Assembly: GCA_020631895.1 (NCBI GenBank)
Contig: JACKGR010000002.1
Location: 62,001-126,000, forward strand
Source of the DNA: Candidatus Nomurabacteria bacterium
GTDB taxonomy: Bacteria > Patescibacteriota > Saccharimonadia > Saccharimonadales > UBA7683
Direction: 5' to 3'
Length of the DNA: 64,000 nt
Position 1 is the stretch's first letter; every line of letters begins with the position of its first letter. This document shows positions 35,148-42,867 of the stretch, piece after piece. The translations under genes and the position numbers were made by a program. The notes below the pieces were generated by a model. The model was not told the origin of the DNA and made no database searches. It saw only the letters and a program-made list of their open reading frames with translations.

Positions 35148-35852
35148 ATGGCTGATGCAAAAATAAAATTTGAGGATCCATTTTTAAATTTGGTAATCAC
35201 AAGAAAGCGAAAATTATATAAGTTTGCTCACTTTGATAGTTATAAAAATACGTTCTCATTTGCGCGTGGAGATACAAGGTATTCTCTAGATAAAGAACTA
35301 GACAAATTTTTCAGTACGGAACGTGCGCGCATATTAGAGATTGCTGCCGGCAATGCTCAGTTTAGTCTAGAGTTGGCGCGAAGACACCCTGGTCTTAACT
35401 TTGTCGCAGCCGATATTAAATCAGATCGTCTGTACACCAGTGCAAAACAGGCAATTGCTGAAGGAATTATTAACATTGCTTTTGTTAGATTAAATATGCA
35501 GGAGCTTTGTAATGCCTTCAAGCCAGATTCTTTTAATCATATTTGGTTAACATTTCCTGATCCGTATTTAAGAGCAAGGAGCATTAGAAGGCGTCTAACT
35601 CATCCGACTTTTCTTTCTCTTTACGATAAACTTCTAATTGACGGGGGTAGCTTAAATTTTAAAACTGACAGCCGTGATTTATTTTTATGGAGCCTGGAGC
35701 AATTTGTAAAAGAGGATTGGCAAATTAATGAATTATCATTTGACCTGCATGAATCCAACCTGCAAGAAGATTACAAAATAATGACCCAATACGAGCAACG
35801 ATTTACAGATCAAGATATACCAATAAATTATGCTACACTTTTAAAAAATTAA
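35148..35852 (+). CDS. trmB: tRNA (guanine-N7-)-methyltransferase
   Basis: A 234-aa SAM-dependent enzyme that makes m7G46 in the tRNA variable loop. The SAM-binding strand ILEIAAGNAQFSLELARRHP, the AADIKSDR strand, and the diagnostic LTFPDPYLRARSIRRRLTHP are present, as is FKTDSRDLF. In most TrmB proteins the last motif reads FPDPWPKxRHxKRR; the substitution YLRARS is a modest divergence. It is co-transcribed with the envelope genes upstream and overlaps the convergent murC by 4 bp. Confidence 0.9.
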   Translation: MADAKIKFEDPFLNLVITRKRKLYKFAHFDSYKNTFSFARGDTRYSLDKELDKFFSTERARILEIAAGNAQFSLELARRHPGLNFVAADIKSDRLYTSAKQAIAEGIINIAFVRLNMQELCNAFKPDSFNHIWLTFPDPYLRARSIRRRLTHPTFLSLYDKLLIDGGSLNFKTDSRDLFLWSLEQFVKEDWQINELSFDLHESNLQEDYKIMTQYEQRFTDQDIPINYATLLKN

Positions 35853-37120
35853 GATTTGGCTCGTTGTCTTATCCAGGCATCGAGACTGCCGGCGGACATG
35901 CAAAGCACCAAGTCTCCGTTTTTAATGTGAGACTGAATCGATTTCCAAAGTTCATCGTTCATACTGCATACCTCAATGCCCTGTTTGTTAGTCGTACTGT
36001 CGACTAATTCAGTAGGTTCAATCGTAGGTGTATCTTTATATTCTCTACTTAAAAAGGTAGGTAGCCAATATACATGTTTGGCGCCCACAAATGAGGTTTT
36101 ATAACCTCCTTCGCGGAGGATCTCTGACTGGCGAACATTCTGGTGCGGTTGGTAGACTACAACTACGTTTTTGTTCACCTCAAGTGCTGCTTGAATAGTA
36201 GCCGAAATTTCTGTTGGCAGATGAGCATAATCGGAGTACAGGTTATCTGCTATCTTCTCAAATCGACGATCCGTACCAGGAAACTGGTTAATTATATCTG
36301 TAAGTTGGTTTGTTTCATACTTAGGGAAAAGTTGGTGAAAAGCTTGGATAGCCAGCCAAGCGTTTTGCCTAGTGTGGTCTCCTTTTAGGGTTAGAGAGTT
36401 AAGTCCTGGGTCGGATTCAGACAAAATTTCGTTTGATGAGCTCTCAGTGATTGATAAATGGTCAGCTGTTTGTTGCCACAGTAGTGTGTAACGACTTTGC
36501 GATATAAAATCTGTAAAAGCATAATTATAGTCATCCTGTGTTGGGTAGGTCTCAACGTGGTCGTAATCCACAGTTGTGATCGCACTAACTTTTGGATTAA
36601 AGTGTAAAAAGTTTCGATCAAACTCGTCGCATTCATATACAAAATACTCTGAACCATTTTGGTACTGAGCTGGTGGTCCAAAAGTTAGAGTAGTGCCAAC
36701 TGAGTAGCTAAACGGAATGTTAAGAGATTTAAATAGCCAGATTAACATGCCAGTTGTAGTTGTCTTACCATGAGTCCCGGCAACTGCCAACATACTTAAG
36801 TTCTTTTCTTTCAAGATAATGTTAATAAACTCATCACGCTTTGAGGTTCTGATTTTGTTATCTCTAGCAAATTTTAGTTCTGGATGATCATCTGCTAGGG
36901 CTGAAGAATGTACAAGCCAATCAATTGGATATTTGTTATGTTCGCTCTTAATTTGGCTTCCGTCTTGTCCAATTCTGACGTTGGCACCTCTTTGGGATAG
37001 CAACTTTGTCATATCACTCTCTTTAATATCTGATCCACCGACAGCATACCCAGCATCAAGTGCAAGCATGGCTAGCGGACCGATACCGACACCGCCGATA
37101 CCCGAAAAGTATATGTTCAT
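35849..37120 (-). CDS. murC: UDP-N-acetylmuramate--L-alanine ligase (Mur ligase)
   Basis: A 423-aa Mur ligase that adds the first amino acid to UDP-MurNAc in the cytoplasm. The N-terminal Rossmann fold IYFSGIGGVGIGPLAMLAL, the ATP loop VAGTHGKTTTTGM, the metal site ECDEFDRNFLHFNP and TTVDYDHVETYP indicate MurC. It is shorter than the usual roughly 460 aa, mostly in the C-terminal domain. Start ATG 37120 follows GATAAT by 6 nt on the minus strand. A Mpl-type tripeptide ligase is the main alternative. Confidence 0.85.
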   Translation of the reverse strand: MNIYFSGIGGVGIGPLAMLALDAGYAVGGSDIKESDMTKLLSQRGANVRIGQDGSQIKSEHNKYPIDWLVHSSALADDHPELKFARDNKIRTSKRDEFINIILKEKNLSMLAVAGTHGKTTTTGMLIWLFKSLNIPFSYSVGTTLTFGPPAQYQNGSEYFVYECDEFDRNFLHFNPKVSAITTVDYDHVETYPTQDDYNYAFTDFISQSRYTLLWQQTADHLSITESSSNEILSESDPGLNSLTLKGDHTRQNAWLAIQAFHQLFPKYETNQLTDIINQFPGTDRRFEKIADNLYSDYAHLPTEISATIQAALEVNKNVVVVYQPHQNVRQSEILREGGYKTSFVGAKHVYWLPTFLSREYKDTPTIEPTELVDSTTNKQGIEVCSMNDELWKSIQSHIKNGDLVLCMSAGSLDAWIRQRAKS

Positions 37121-37228
37121 ACTCCAATTATCGGGCATCAGATGCCAAATATCAAACTTATAAATTATAATCATTTATTAAATAGAAGCTACCGAAGAAT
37201 CTACTACTAATCTGGTACAATAACTGTA

Positions 37229-37849
37229 ATGAACGGGTGGAGAACAAATCGTTTTGTAAAGTCTGTAAAGTCAAAGCATTTTAAACTTTGGGAGTTATTG
37301 CTTCTAACTTTATTTTTTGCGATTTGCTCCGTTTTCTTTCTGAGACAAAATAACTTAAAGATGGTAGAGCTAAGAAATCAGGTGATTTTAGCGGATAAAA
37401 ACGGTATAGGTGTAGAACAGGCGCTTGAGGATTTAAACAAATACATCTTTAAGCACATGAACACACAGGTTGTACGACCAATCGAGCTAGTAAATACATA
37501 TAACCGCAGAGCACAGGCTATTATACAAGCCTCACAGAGCTCTCAAAATAGGGATGTCTATGCTGAGGGCACATTAGCCTGTGAACGCCGTGGAATTCCC
37601 TTAAGTAGCATTGCACAGTGTATAGCTCAGTACGCCAATGACAACAACCCTAGCGCAGGTTCAAATCAGGTTATTTTGCCCGATAAAAACTTGTTTATTT
37701 ATAGCTTTGCTTCACCAATTTGGACTCCTGATCTAGCCGGAATATTTGTAGTCTTAACAGGGGTAAGTTTTGTATGGTTTGGCGCTCGGCTGGTAGAGGT
37801 AGCAATAGTATCTCTTGTAGTCAGAAACAGGTTAAAAAACGGCTTATAG
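37229..37849 (+). CDS. Hypothetical two-helix membrane protein
   Basis: A 206-aa protein with a basic start, helix 1 (LLLLTLFFAICSVFFL), an extracytoplasmic helical domain of about 110 aa with two Cys (GTLACERRG, IAQCIAQYA), helix 2 (AGIFVVLTGVSFVWFG) and a short basic end. The two Cys could form a disulfide made by the DsbA-like protein. No family recognised. TACAAT lies 7 nt before the ATG. Confidence 0.7.
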   Translation: MNGWRTNRFVKSVKSKHFKLWELLLLTLFFAICSVFFLRQNNLKMVELRNQVILADKNGIGVEQALEDLNKYIFKHMNTQVVRPIELVNTYNRRAQAIIQASQSSQNRDVYAEGTLACERRGIPLSSIAQCIAQYANDNNPSAGSNQVILPDKNLFIYSFASPIWTPDLAGIFVVLTGVSFVWFGARLVEVAIVSLVVRNRLKNGL

Positions 37850-37926
37850 GGGTCGTACCTGTTGACAGCTTGCTTGGCGTGCTCTAATCTAGGGGTACGC
37901 GAACTAATAAGGAGGAGTAAATAACA

Positions 37927-38136
37927 ATGGCACAATATTCGCACACAAACTCAAAGGGAGTAACATACTACCTTTTCACATCAGTAACTAAGCTGCGCGG
38001 TGGCAAAGAACAGCGGATTTACTACTTCAGCAAAAGCGACACAAACGCTAAGGGTGAACCGTGTGATCTACCAGATGACCGACAGGTAGAAGAGAATCCA
38101 CGAAACGGATTCCTAGTTCTTAAGAAAAAAGTATAG
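37927..38136 (+). CDS. Hypothetical small protein with strong ribosome-binding site
   Basis: A 69-aa basic soluble protein (YFLFTSV-like core with KLRGGKEQRIYYFSKSD). It has the best Shine-Dalgarno in the window (AAGGAGGAG about 12 nt before ATG) and a double hairpin terminator. It is therefore probably made in quantity as a single-gene transcript. No family recognised; its charge and size would suit a nucleic-acid or ribosome-associated protein. Confidence 0.75.
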   Translation: MAQYSHTNSKGVTYYLFTSVTKLRGGKEQRIYYFSKSDTNAKGEPCDLPDDRQVEENPRNGFLVLKKKV

Positions 38137-38182
38137 TTTAATACTTTTTTTAATAAAAAACCCGGCTCCGGCCGGTTTTTTA
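38125..38182 (+). terminator. Tandem hairpin terminators
   Basis: AAAAAAGTAT pairs with ATACTTTTTT (38125-38150), spanning the stop codon. A second GC-rich hairpin CCGGC/GCCGG flanked by A and T runs (38155-38182) follows. Confidence 0.85.
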
Positions 38183-38275
38183 GTACCTGACTAAATATAA
38201 ATGCTCGACATCATAAACTGTTAAAAGTAGCCAAAAAGTATTGTAATATAAGCATAAATATGATATATTATAAGC

Positions 38276-38887
38276 ATGAGTAATATATCACCTGAAACTG
38301 GACCAAAATTTGTCATAGGACGCAAGCTAAGTCCCGAGGAAGAGGCTGAGCGGATAGAGTCATTAGAGGATGGACGAAGCGATAACAGTGGTGGATTTGC
38401 TCGTCCAAGCAGAGTTAACCCAGGAAGTCCAACTGGGCATAATAGCAAACCCGCACCGGCTATTGAAGGTTCAGAAATGGATCGAGATGCTGATTCAGGA
38501 GCTGACACATTCTCATTAGAACAGTCTAAACTTGCAATTCACGCTATAAAATTAGGCGTAGACCCATTACATCTTCTAGTCCCAAGAACAACACTGGAGA
38601 ATGCGGTTGTAAATGAAGAGGGTAACGTAGTTCCACCAGACGTCATTGAAGCCGATATAGAAGAAGATTATGACGGGGGTTACTTTGAAGCCGATTATCG
38701 TGAATTAGTTGGACAAGAAACTGAAGACGTAGAAGACCTAGATGATGAAGATGGTGTTGTTAGACAATCTGGAAATAAGACATTCATTCCCGATGACGAT
38801 TTTATCGGTTTAGTAGGAGCGAAAGAAGTTGACGGTGATGTGTTACCCGATGATGATGATCCTTTAAATGGCCCGATAGCTGCTTAG
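38276..38887 (+). CDS. Hypothetical acidic protein
   Basis: A 203-aa soluble, low-complexity acidic protein (EAERIESLEDGRSD; DIEEDYDGGYFEADY; TEDVEDLDDEDG). It has no signal peptide, helices or recognised domain and is probably partly disordered. TATATTA lies close upstream of the ATG. Its stop is 41 bp before the next small gene, and the two may be expressed together. Confidence 0.65.
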   Translation: MSNISPETGPKFVIGRKLSPEEEAERIESLEDGRSDNSGGFARPSRVNPGSPTGHNSKPAPAIEGSEMDRDADSGADTFSLEQSKLAIHAIKLGVDPLHLLVPRTTLENAVVNEEGNVVPPDVIEADIEEDYDGGYFEADYRELVGQETEDVEDLDDEDGVVRQSGNKTFIPDDDFIGLVGAKEVDGDVLPDDDDPLNGPIAA

Positions 38888-38928
38888 AATTTAAAAAGAG
38901 CGCAATTTTTGCGGAGACGAAATAACTT

Positions 38929-39156
38929 ATGGCAGACCCAGAAATCGTACATGATGTACAGACAACAGCTGAATATGTCACCAGGCCAGATGTTGGCAGA
39001 GGCTTAGGAGGAACTGCCGTTGGATCTGAACTAAGGTATTTAATTGAAACGGCTAAACAATTAACGCGCGAAGTTGGCGTTTCACATAGTGTAGTAACAG
39101 ATATCCATGGTAAACCAGCGGTTGTAATAAATTACAAACGTAAAAACAAACGGTGA
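38929..39156 (+). CDS. Hypothetical small protein
   Basis: A 75-aa soluble protein with a helix (SELRYLIETAKQLTREVG) and a strand pair ending VVINYKRKNKR. No family recognised. The spacer before it carries GCGGAGACG as a possible ribosome-binding site. In the same frame after its TGA stop, an unrelated membrane-protein remnant continues to 39285. Confidence 0.6.
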   Translation: MADPEIVHDVQTTAEYVTRPDVGRGLGGTAVGSELRYLIETAKQLTREVGVSHSVVTDIHGKPAVVINYKRKNKR

Positions 39157-39285
39157 CTAGTATTAAATAATAGTCTCTGGCTAGTTCACGGCATCTTAGA
39201 CAAAAATCCAGCTCTGTTTATTACAAATGCAATAGCTATGTTTGTACCACTCGGAGTACTACTCACTATTTATAAATACATATAA
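39157..39285 (+). pseudogene. PQ-loop/SemiSWEET-like transporter C-terminal remnant
   Basis: Directly after the TGA of the 75-aa gene, and in its frame, 42 codons read SLWLVHGILDKNPALFITN, then AIAMFVPLGVLLTIYKYI and TAA. This matches the last two helices of PQ-loop (SemiSWEET) sugar transporters, which are normally about 85-100 aa with a conserved WLxYG start to helix 2. The first helix and any start codon are absent. The upstream 75-aa protein is unrelated, so this is a truncated gene, not a TGA-interrupted one. Confidence 0.5.
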
Positions 39286-39290
39286 GTTTT

Positions 39291-39509
39291 CTAATATTTA
39301 AATCTCTCAGAAACAATATATATAATAAGAAACAAGATTGAACTTGCTAGTAATAGTTTTAAAAACAAATATTTTGGGTTTGGCTTGTGACGGTACAATT
39401 CTAAAATTGTCCAAAACAGCCAGATAAAAAGAGATAAAGTTGTTGCCATCAACAAAAATAGCGGGATCATTACTTCGGGCGTATTAAAACCCGCAAATAT
39501 TGTGAACAT
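39291..39509 (-). CDS. Hypothetical two-helix membrane protein
   Basis: A 72-aa protein with two membrane helices (MIPLFLLMATTLSLFIWLF and FLKLLLASSILFLIIYIV) linked by a basic loop (LYRHKPNPKY). Start ATG 39509 follows TATAAT by 6 nt on the minus strand; earlier in-frame starts (39530, 39548) lie before or in the promoter. Function unknown. Confidence 0.7.
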   Translation of the reverse strand: MFTIFAGFNTPEVMIPLFLLMATTLSLFIWLFWTILELYRHKPNPKYLFLKLLLASSILFLIIYIVSERFKY

Positions 39510-39566
39510 GTTTTTATTATACTCTTTCATGGGTTCATTGGGCGACAAGGTCAGTACGAAGACTTT

Positions 39567-39642
39567 TGGTGGGGGCGCCTGGACTTGAACCAGGGACCAA
39601 TTAGTTATGAGCCAACTGCTCTAACCACTGAGCTACGCCCCC
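39567..39642 (-). tRNA. tRNA-Met or tRNA-Ile2 (CAT)
   Basis: On the minus strand, acceptor GGGGGCG pairs with CGCCCCC. Anticodon loop CTCATAA has anticodon CAT, the T-arm is CCTGG TTCAAGT CCAGG, and CCA is encoded. It is not the initiator, since G1-C72 pairs. Whether it carries Met or lysidine-modified Ile cannot be settled here; tilS is present at 54308. Confidence 0.9.
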
Positions 39643-39743
39643 CAATTTGGGATGGTGCGTAAATACGCAACAGTAGTGAGTATACCATTATAGCGGTTAT
39701 TTGTGCAGTACTATATACTATATGGTACAAAGGTAAAACAAAT

Positions 39744-40166
39744 ATGATCGGCAAAATTACAAAATACTTCGGATATAACGATCTAATTTTAGTGGGGGCA
39801 CTTTTGATTGCTCTTGGTTTGGCCTGGAACACTGTTGGAGTTATGCAACGCAACTATTACTTACAACAAAAATATAATAAGTTATCTGCCGAGGTGGAAC
39901 TTCAAAAGATTGTTAATCAGAACCTTAAGTACAATATTAATTATTTAAAAACCGATGAATATCTAGAGGTTGCCGCTAGATCAAAATTTAATAAAGCCGC
40001 TCCTGGTGAGACATTGGTCTATTTACCCAAAAAAGGTGAGACCGAGCAGGCAGCGACTGCAAAAAATAATGTCGCCCCTGCTAAAAAACAAGCCTCGGGT
40101 TGGCAAGCCAACGTCAGTGACTGGTGGCAATTTCTTCGTGGCAAAAACGCCATCCATAAATCCTAG
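39744..40166 (+). CDS. DivIC/FtsL/FtsB-type septum protein
   Basis: A 140-aa protein with one membrane helix (LILVGALLIALGLAWNTVG), a leucine-zipper-like coiled coil (YYLQQKYNKLSAEVELQKIV) and the family motif EYLEVAARSKFNKAAPGETL followed by VYLP. This is the septum-formation initiator family (PF04977), which links FtsQ and FtsW/FtsI at the division site. The extra C-terminal 40 residues are Ala/Lys-rich and end in a Trp-rich patch (VSDWWQFLRG). Confidence 0.85.
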   Translation: MIGKITKYFGYNDLILVGALLIALGLAWNTVGVMQRNYYLQQKYNKLSAEVELQKIVNQNLKYNINYLKTDEYLEVAARSKFNKAAPGETLVYLPKKGETEQAATAKNNVAPAKKQASGWQANVSDWWQFLRGKNAIHKS

Positions 40167-40246
40167 CTAATATTGAAATAGCCAGCCATATCTGTTACAA
40201 TATCAACTTGGTTCTATTGGTTTAATAGCCAGTTTTGCAGCCAAAA

Positions 40247-40360
40247 CAAATTGAAGAACAAAGCAATGCGACTTTTTCAATTTGAGAGGAGGCGTAATGA
40301 AAAGTGAAAGCTTTTAGGCTTTAGTCTGAAACTGAAACTTGTAGTGAACGCCGACGCCGC
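40247..40360 (+). ncRNA. Structured RNA motif, copy A, directly 5' of initiator tRNA
   Basis: Hairpin 1 pairs CAAATTGAA (40247-40255) with TTCAATTTG (40276-40284), with an inner AAAG/CTTT stem around CAATGCGA. GAGAGGAGGCGT follows, with base stem GGCGT (40291-40295) pairing with ACGCC (40348-40352). Inside this sits a hairpin TTTTAGGC-TTTA-GTCTGAAA (40312-40331). The element ends GACGCCGC and the tRNA starts at the next base. Copy B at 52172-52284 has the same parts, with paired changes that keep each stem. I know no family with this layout. Confidence 0.72.
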
Positions 40361-40435
40361 CGCGGGATGGAGCAGTGGCAGCTCGCTTGGCTCATAACCA
40401 AGAGGTCGTAGGTTCGAGTCCTACTCCCGCTACCA
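40361..40435 (+). tRNA. Initiator tRNA-fMet (CAT)
   Basis: CGCGGGATGGAGCAG start, with C1 unpaired to U72, which is typical of an initiator. Anticodon loop is CTCATAA and CCA is encoded. The anticodon stem is CTTGG/CCAAG, so only two of the three G-C pairs usual in initiators (G29-G31/C39-C41) are present. Confidence 0.9.
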
Positions 40436-40437
40436 TG

Positions 40438-40469
40438 AAAAAAGCCTGACCATCTGGTCGGGCCTTTTT
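40438..40469 (+). terminator. Terminator after tRNA-fMet
   Basis: A-run, GCC-T-GACCA / TGGTC-G-GGC hairpin, then TTTTT. Confidence 0.85.
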
Positions 40470-40487
40470 CATTGCTGGGATTAGGCT

Positions 40488-40536
40488 CGAACCTACGACA
40501 GAAATTCGCCAAGGGCGAAGATCGTAGTCGTCGGTA
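40488..40536. repeat. Structured repeat X (paired with 41163-41211)
   Basis: ACCTACGACAGAAATTCGCC followed by AAGGGCGAAGATCGTAGTCG folds into a two-part hairpin (CTACGA/TCGTAG outside, TTCGCC/GGCGAA inside). The partner at 41163-41211 keeps the outer stem and replaces the inner stem by TTTTCT/AGAAAA. On the minus strand X is flanked by a degenerate tRNA T-arm (GTAGGTTCGAGCCTA). Role unknown. Confidence 0.5.
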
Positions 40537-40595
40537 CGATAGTTAAGTGCTCTCGCAGAAGCTCGCTTCGAGAAAGCACGCAGGATATACAAAGT

Positions 40596-40617
40596 AGTCC
40601 TACTCCCGCTACCATGA
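40596..40617 (+). repeat. 22-bp duplicate of the tRNA-fMet 3' end
   Basis: AGTCCTACTCCCGCTACCAT plus GA is identical to 40417-40438, the last 19 bases of tRNA-fMet plus 3 bp. Such direct duplication is what a tRNA-targeting integrase leaves as attL/attR. Here the interval is only about 180 bp and holds no integrase, so it would be a relic. Confidence 0.7.
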
Positions 40618-40724
40618 TTGAATAACAGATAGAGATTTGCAGATTTGCAAGTCTTTATTTTTATTCCACCCCGGTAATTTTAGCTCGAGTCCTATTTGGC
40701 CTTTTATTTTGCTATACTTTTTAC

Positions 40725-41045
40725 ATGGGCTTCGAGGATGTTTCTAATTCAGAACTCTGGTCATTTATAATTGCGGTTATTTCTCTAGCGTTCATATTCG
40801 GTTTTGTAGTTCCAGCAATTGTAATAGCAGCCATATACAATTTCAAACAGAAATCAAAAATATTGCACCATAGTAAAAGTTACTTTTACTTACTATCAGC
40901 AAACATACTACTTTTTGTGGCGAGCGCTTTATTTATTTACTTTCAGTGGACGACACCGCTTCCAGGTTTTGTATTATTTATTTTTGCCTGGCTACTCACG
41001 CAGTTTATGGCTATAAAGCTGATTAGCGCCGGTCCCAACAAATGA
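40725..41045 (+). CDS. Hypothetical membrane protein
   Basis: A 106-aa protein with three membrane helices (LWSFIIAVISLAFIFGFVV; YLLSANILLFVASALFIYF; LPGFVLFIFAWLLTQFMAI) and short basic loops. No family recognised. TATACT lies 6 nt before the ATG, so it is probably a single leaderless transcript. It lies between two tRNA-tail-like modules. Confidence 0.7.
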   Translation: MGFEDVSNSELWSFIIAVISLAFIFGFVVPAIVIAAIYNFKQKSKILHHSKSYFYLLSANILLFVASALFIYFQWTTPLPGFVLFIFAWLLTQFMAIKLISAGPNK

Positions 41046-41107
41046 AAATTCTTTCCACCTAGATAACTCAGTAAGGATTAGGTTCCAATTAGATACCACC
41101 TGGGCTA

Positions 41108-41148
41108 CCAAGATATGCACTCCAGCATGCCTGGAGTTTTTATCTTGG
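41108..41148 (+). terminator. Long hairpin, terminator-like
   Basis: CCAAGATA pairs with TATCTTGG, and inside it ACTCCAG pairs with CTGGAGT before a T run. It follows a CTACCA sequence resembling a tRNA 3' end, as at 40438. Confidence 0.65.
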
Positions 41149-41162
41149 TCTTGGATTTGGTC

Positions 41163-41211
41163 CCGGACCTACGACAGAGATTTTCTGGAAGAAAATATCG
41201 TAATCGTTGGT
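41163..41211. repeat. Structured repeat Y (paired with 40488-40536)
   Basis: GGACCTACGACAGAGATTTT, then CTGGAAGAAAATATCGTAATC. The outer stem TACGA/TCGTA is shared with repeat X. The inner stem is TTTTCT/AGAAAA. Confidence 0.5.
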
Positions 41212-41267
41212 TCGAAGACAATGAACACGCGCATCCACCGGATAGTCTTAATCTCCAAATCTAAAAT

Positions 41268-41828
41268 CTAAATAAAGTAAACTTTGTGCTCGTAGCTTTT
41301 GAGAAGCAGTTTTTCAAGATTCCCCGGACATTTATCAAGTTGTTCTTCATTTTTCCCTTCGAAGTGGCATATCGTCTTAACCGGGAGAATTGCTAACCCT
41401 CTAAAAATCCCGCCCTCTGATTTGCTATAAAAGTAGTCAGAGACTAAATATGTTCCTGCGGATTCAACTGCTAAAATTTTACCTGTAATTAAATTGACGA
41501 AATCCGGGTGTGCGGCTATGGCATCAATAAGTAACGAGGTGGTTCCACCTCGCACATAAATTACGTCTGAACTTTCTATTTGTTCCTCAAGTTCATCATG
41601 ATTAGCAATATTGTATTTGATCTTTTTGTCTCCTTTAGTCGTTTCAAATTGTGAAATACAACGCTTCGATTTCTCATTCCACACTTCTTCTGGCCGAGCA
41701 AACATGATTATCAGGACTGTTACTTCATCGCCAGTATCTTTCAAGATCTCCTTGAAGAATTTACTGTTGAGCTCATTAGGTTCTTCAGCATAGCCGCCGC
41801 TCACAATTACTTTGGTTTTCATGTCCAC
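41268..41828 (-). CDS. Peptidase S51-like (class I glutamine amidotransferase-like) protein
   Basis: A 186-aa protein similar to the S51 (aspartyl dipeptidase E) group: IYVRGGTTSLLIDAIAAHPD precedes ILAVESAGTYLVSDYFYSKS, with Ser in ESAG as the likely nucleophile. GDEVTVLIIMFARPEEVW and GIFRGLAILP match strands of this fold. It would hydrolyse small peptides or act on an unknown amide. The family is normally about 210-230 aa, so it is slightly short. ATG 41822 six bases later is an equal start candidate. Confidence 0.72.
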   Translation of the reverse strand: MDMKTKVIVSGGYAEEPNELNSKFFKEILKDTGDEVTVLIIMFARPEEVWNEKSKRCISQFETTKGDKKIKYNIANHDELEEQIESSDVIYVRGGTTSLLIDAIAAHPDFVNLITGKILAVESAGTYLVSDYFYSKSEGGIFRGLAILPVKTICHFEGKNEEQLDKCPGNLEKLLLKSYEHKVYFI

Positions 41829-41878
41829 AGTTTAACAGGATAGCAATGTCCCCACCACTTATTTGATATAATGTATGC

Positions 41879-42358
41879 ATGACAGATGAAGACTTCATGA
41901 AGCTTGCCGTTGAAGAGGCGAATAATGCACAAGAGAATGGTGAGCTACCTATAGGTGCAGTTATAGTGAAGAACGGAAGGGTAATCTCTAAGGGACGTAG
42001 TTCAACTTGGCCAAAGAAGGATCCTTCAGCGCATGGGGAGACAGAATCTATTCGTAATGCTTGTAAGGTTCTCGGCTCACTCGATCTCTCTGGTTGTACA
42101 ATGTACGGCACACTTGAGCCGTGCACGGCCTGTTTAGGCACAGCAGCATGGGCTAGCTTGCCAAGAGCCGTTTTTGGTTGCTTTTCCAGCGACGTACCAG
42201 ACAATCCGTATGAATATGAAAATTACAGCGCAATCGAGCATTCAAAACACCTCAGATTGTACCTAGGAGGAAAAATTGAAGTCATTGGCGGAATATTGAG
42301 AGATGAGTGCACTGAGCTTATGAGGCCAGTCAAAGACTGGCAGATGCAAGATTATTGA
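41879..42358 (+). CDS. Nucleoside/nucleobase deaminase
   Basis: A 159-aa zinc-dependent deaminase of the CDA superfamily. The zinc site is AHGETE (His and catalytic Glu) and PCTACLG (two Cys). The start FMKLAVEEANNAQENGELPI and GAVIVKNG are typical of the TadA/guanine-deaminase group. It could be tRNA adenosine deaminase or a free-base deaminase. The non-TadA C-terminus (YENYSAIEHSKHL) favours a free-base enzyme. TATAAT lies 6 nt before the ATG. Confidence 0.87.
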   Translation: MTDEDFMKLAVEEANNAQENGELPIGAVIVKNGRVISKGRSSTWPKKDPSAHGETESIRNACKVLGSLDLSGCTMYGTLEPCTACLGTAAWASLPRAVFGCFSSDVPDNPYEYENYSAIEHSKHLRLYLGGKIEVIGGILRDECTELMRPVKDWQMQDY

Positions 42359-42754
42359 TTATAGTTTGGATATCGCAGGCAGAATGTTATTTAGGTTGCC
42401 CATATCAACAATTGGGACATCTGCATCGGGTATGGGGAATAGTGATGAAGTACCAATGGTTTTTACCGAGTCACCGTAACTTCCTTTGATAGCAACGTTT
42501 ATATCTATACCATCTGAACCACTTTTACTGTTCCCGCTTAGTATGCCGTCAAGAAGCGCGACTTTTACACCAAGTTCTTCTAAAAGCGGTATCTGCTTAA
42601 GTGCGGATAACTTATCAAATGCAGTCAAAGGACTCTTATAGTGTCCTACGCCAATAAGAGCTGCTGTTATGTCTAGTACTAATCTACGGTCATCATTTAC
42701 TATGAAGAATATACCTTCACCGGGTTTAATTAAGTAAAAATAACATAAAAGCAA
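42359..42754 (-). CDS. Hypothetical protein (start uncertain)
   Basis: About 131 codons from a TTG at 42754, with no ATG available near the N-terminus. The core includes IVNDDRRLVLDITAALIGVG, LLEELGVKVALLDGILSGNS and a Gly/Asp-rich end. No family recognised. The first 15 residues may be non-coding. It is convergent with the deaminase and ends next to its stop. It could be a decayed gene. Confidence 0.4.
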   Translation of the reverse strand: MLLCYFYLIKPGEGIFFIVNDDRRLVLDITAALIGVGHYKSPLTAFDKLSALKQIPLLEELGVKVALLDGILSGNSKSGSDGIDINVAIKGSYGDSVKTIGTSSLFPIPDADVPIVDMGNLNNILPAISKL

Positions 42755-42867
42755 TTAATTGTCTATGCTAAAGTATTAGTATTATTAGTGGTTCTAAACT
42801 GACTTACTTTCAATTTGAATAAAAAGTCCAAAAGTAAAATTATGTTAGGAGATTTTCTTTAAAACTA

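Noticed and set aside
39154..39285. TGA recoding or read-through of the 75-aa gene
   Set aside because: The upstream and downstream parts are unrelated in kind (soluble versus PQ-loop helices), and other genes here use TGA as an ordinary stop.
40321..40592. Minus-strand frames encoding GVGLEPTTSWL
   Set aside because: They are antisense to the tRNA and its copies, a well-known false gene pattern.
40560..40620. Second tRNA gene at 40596-40617
   Set aside because: Only the 3' end of the tRNA is duplicated; no acceptor 5' strand, D-arm or anticodon arm precedes it.
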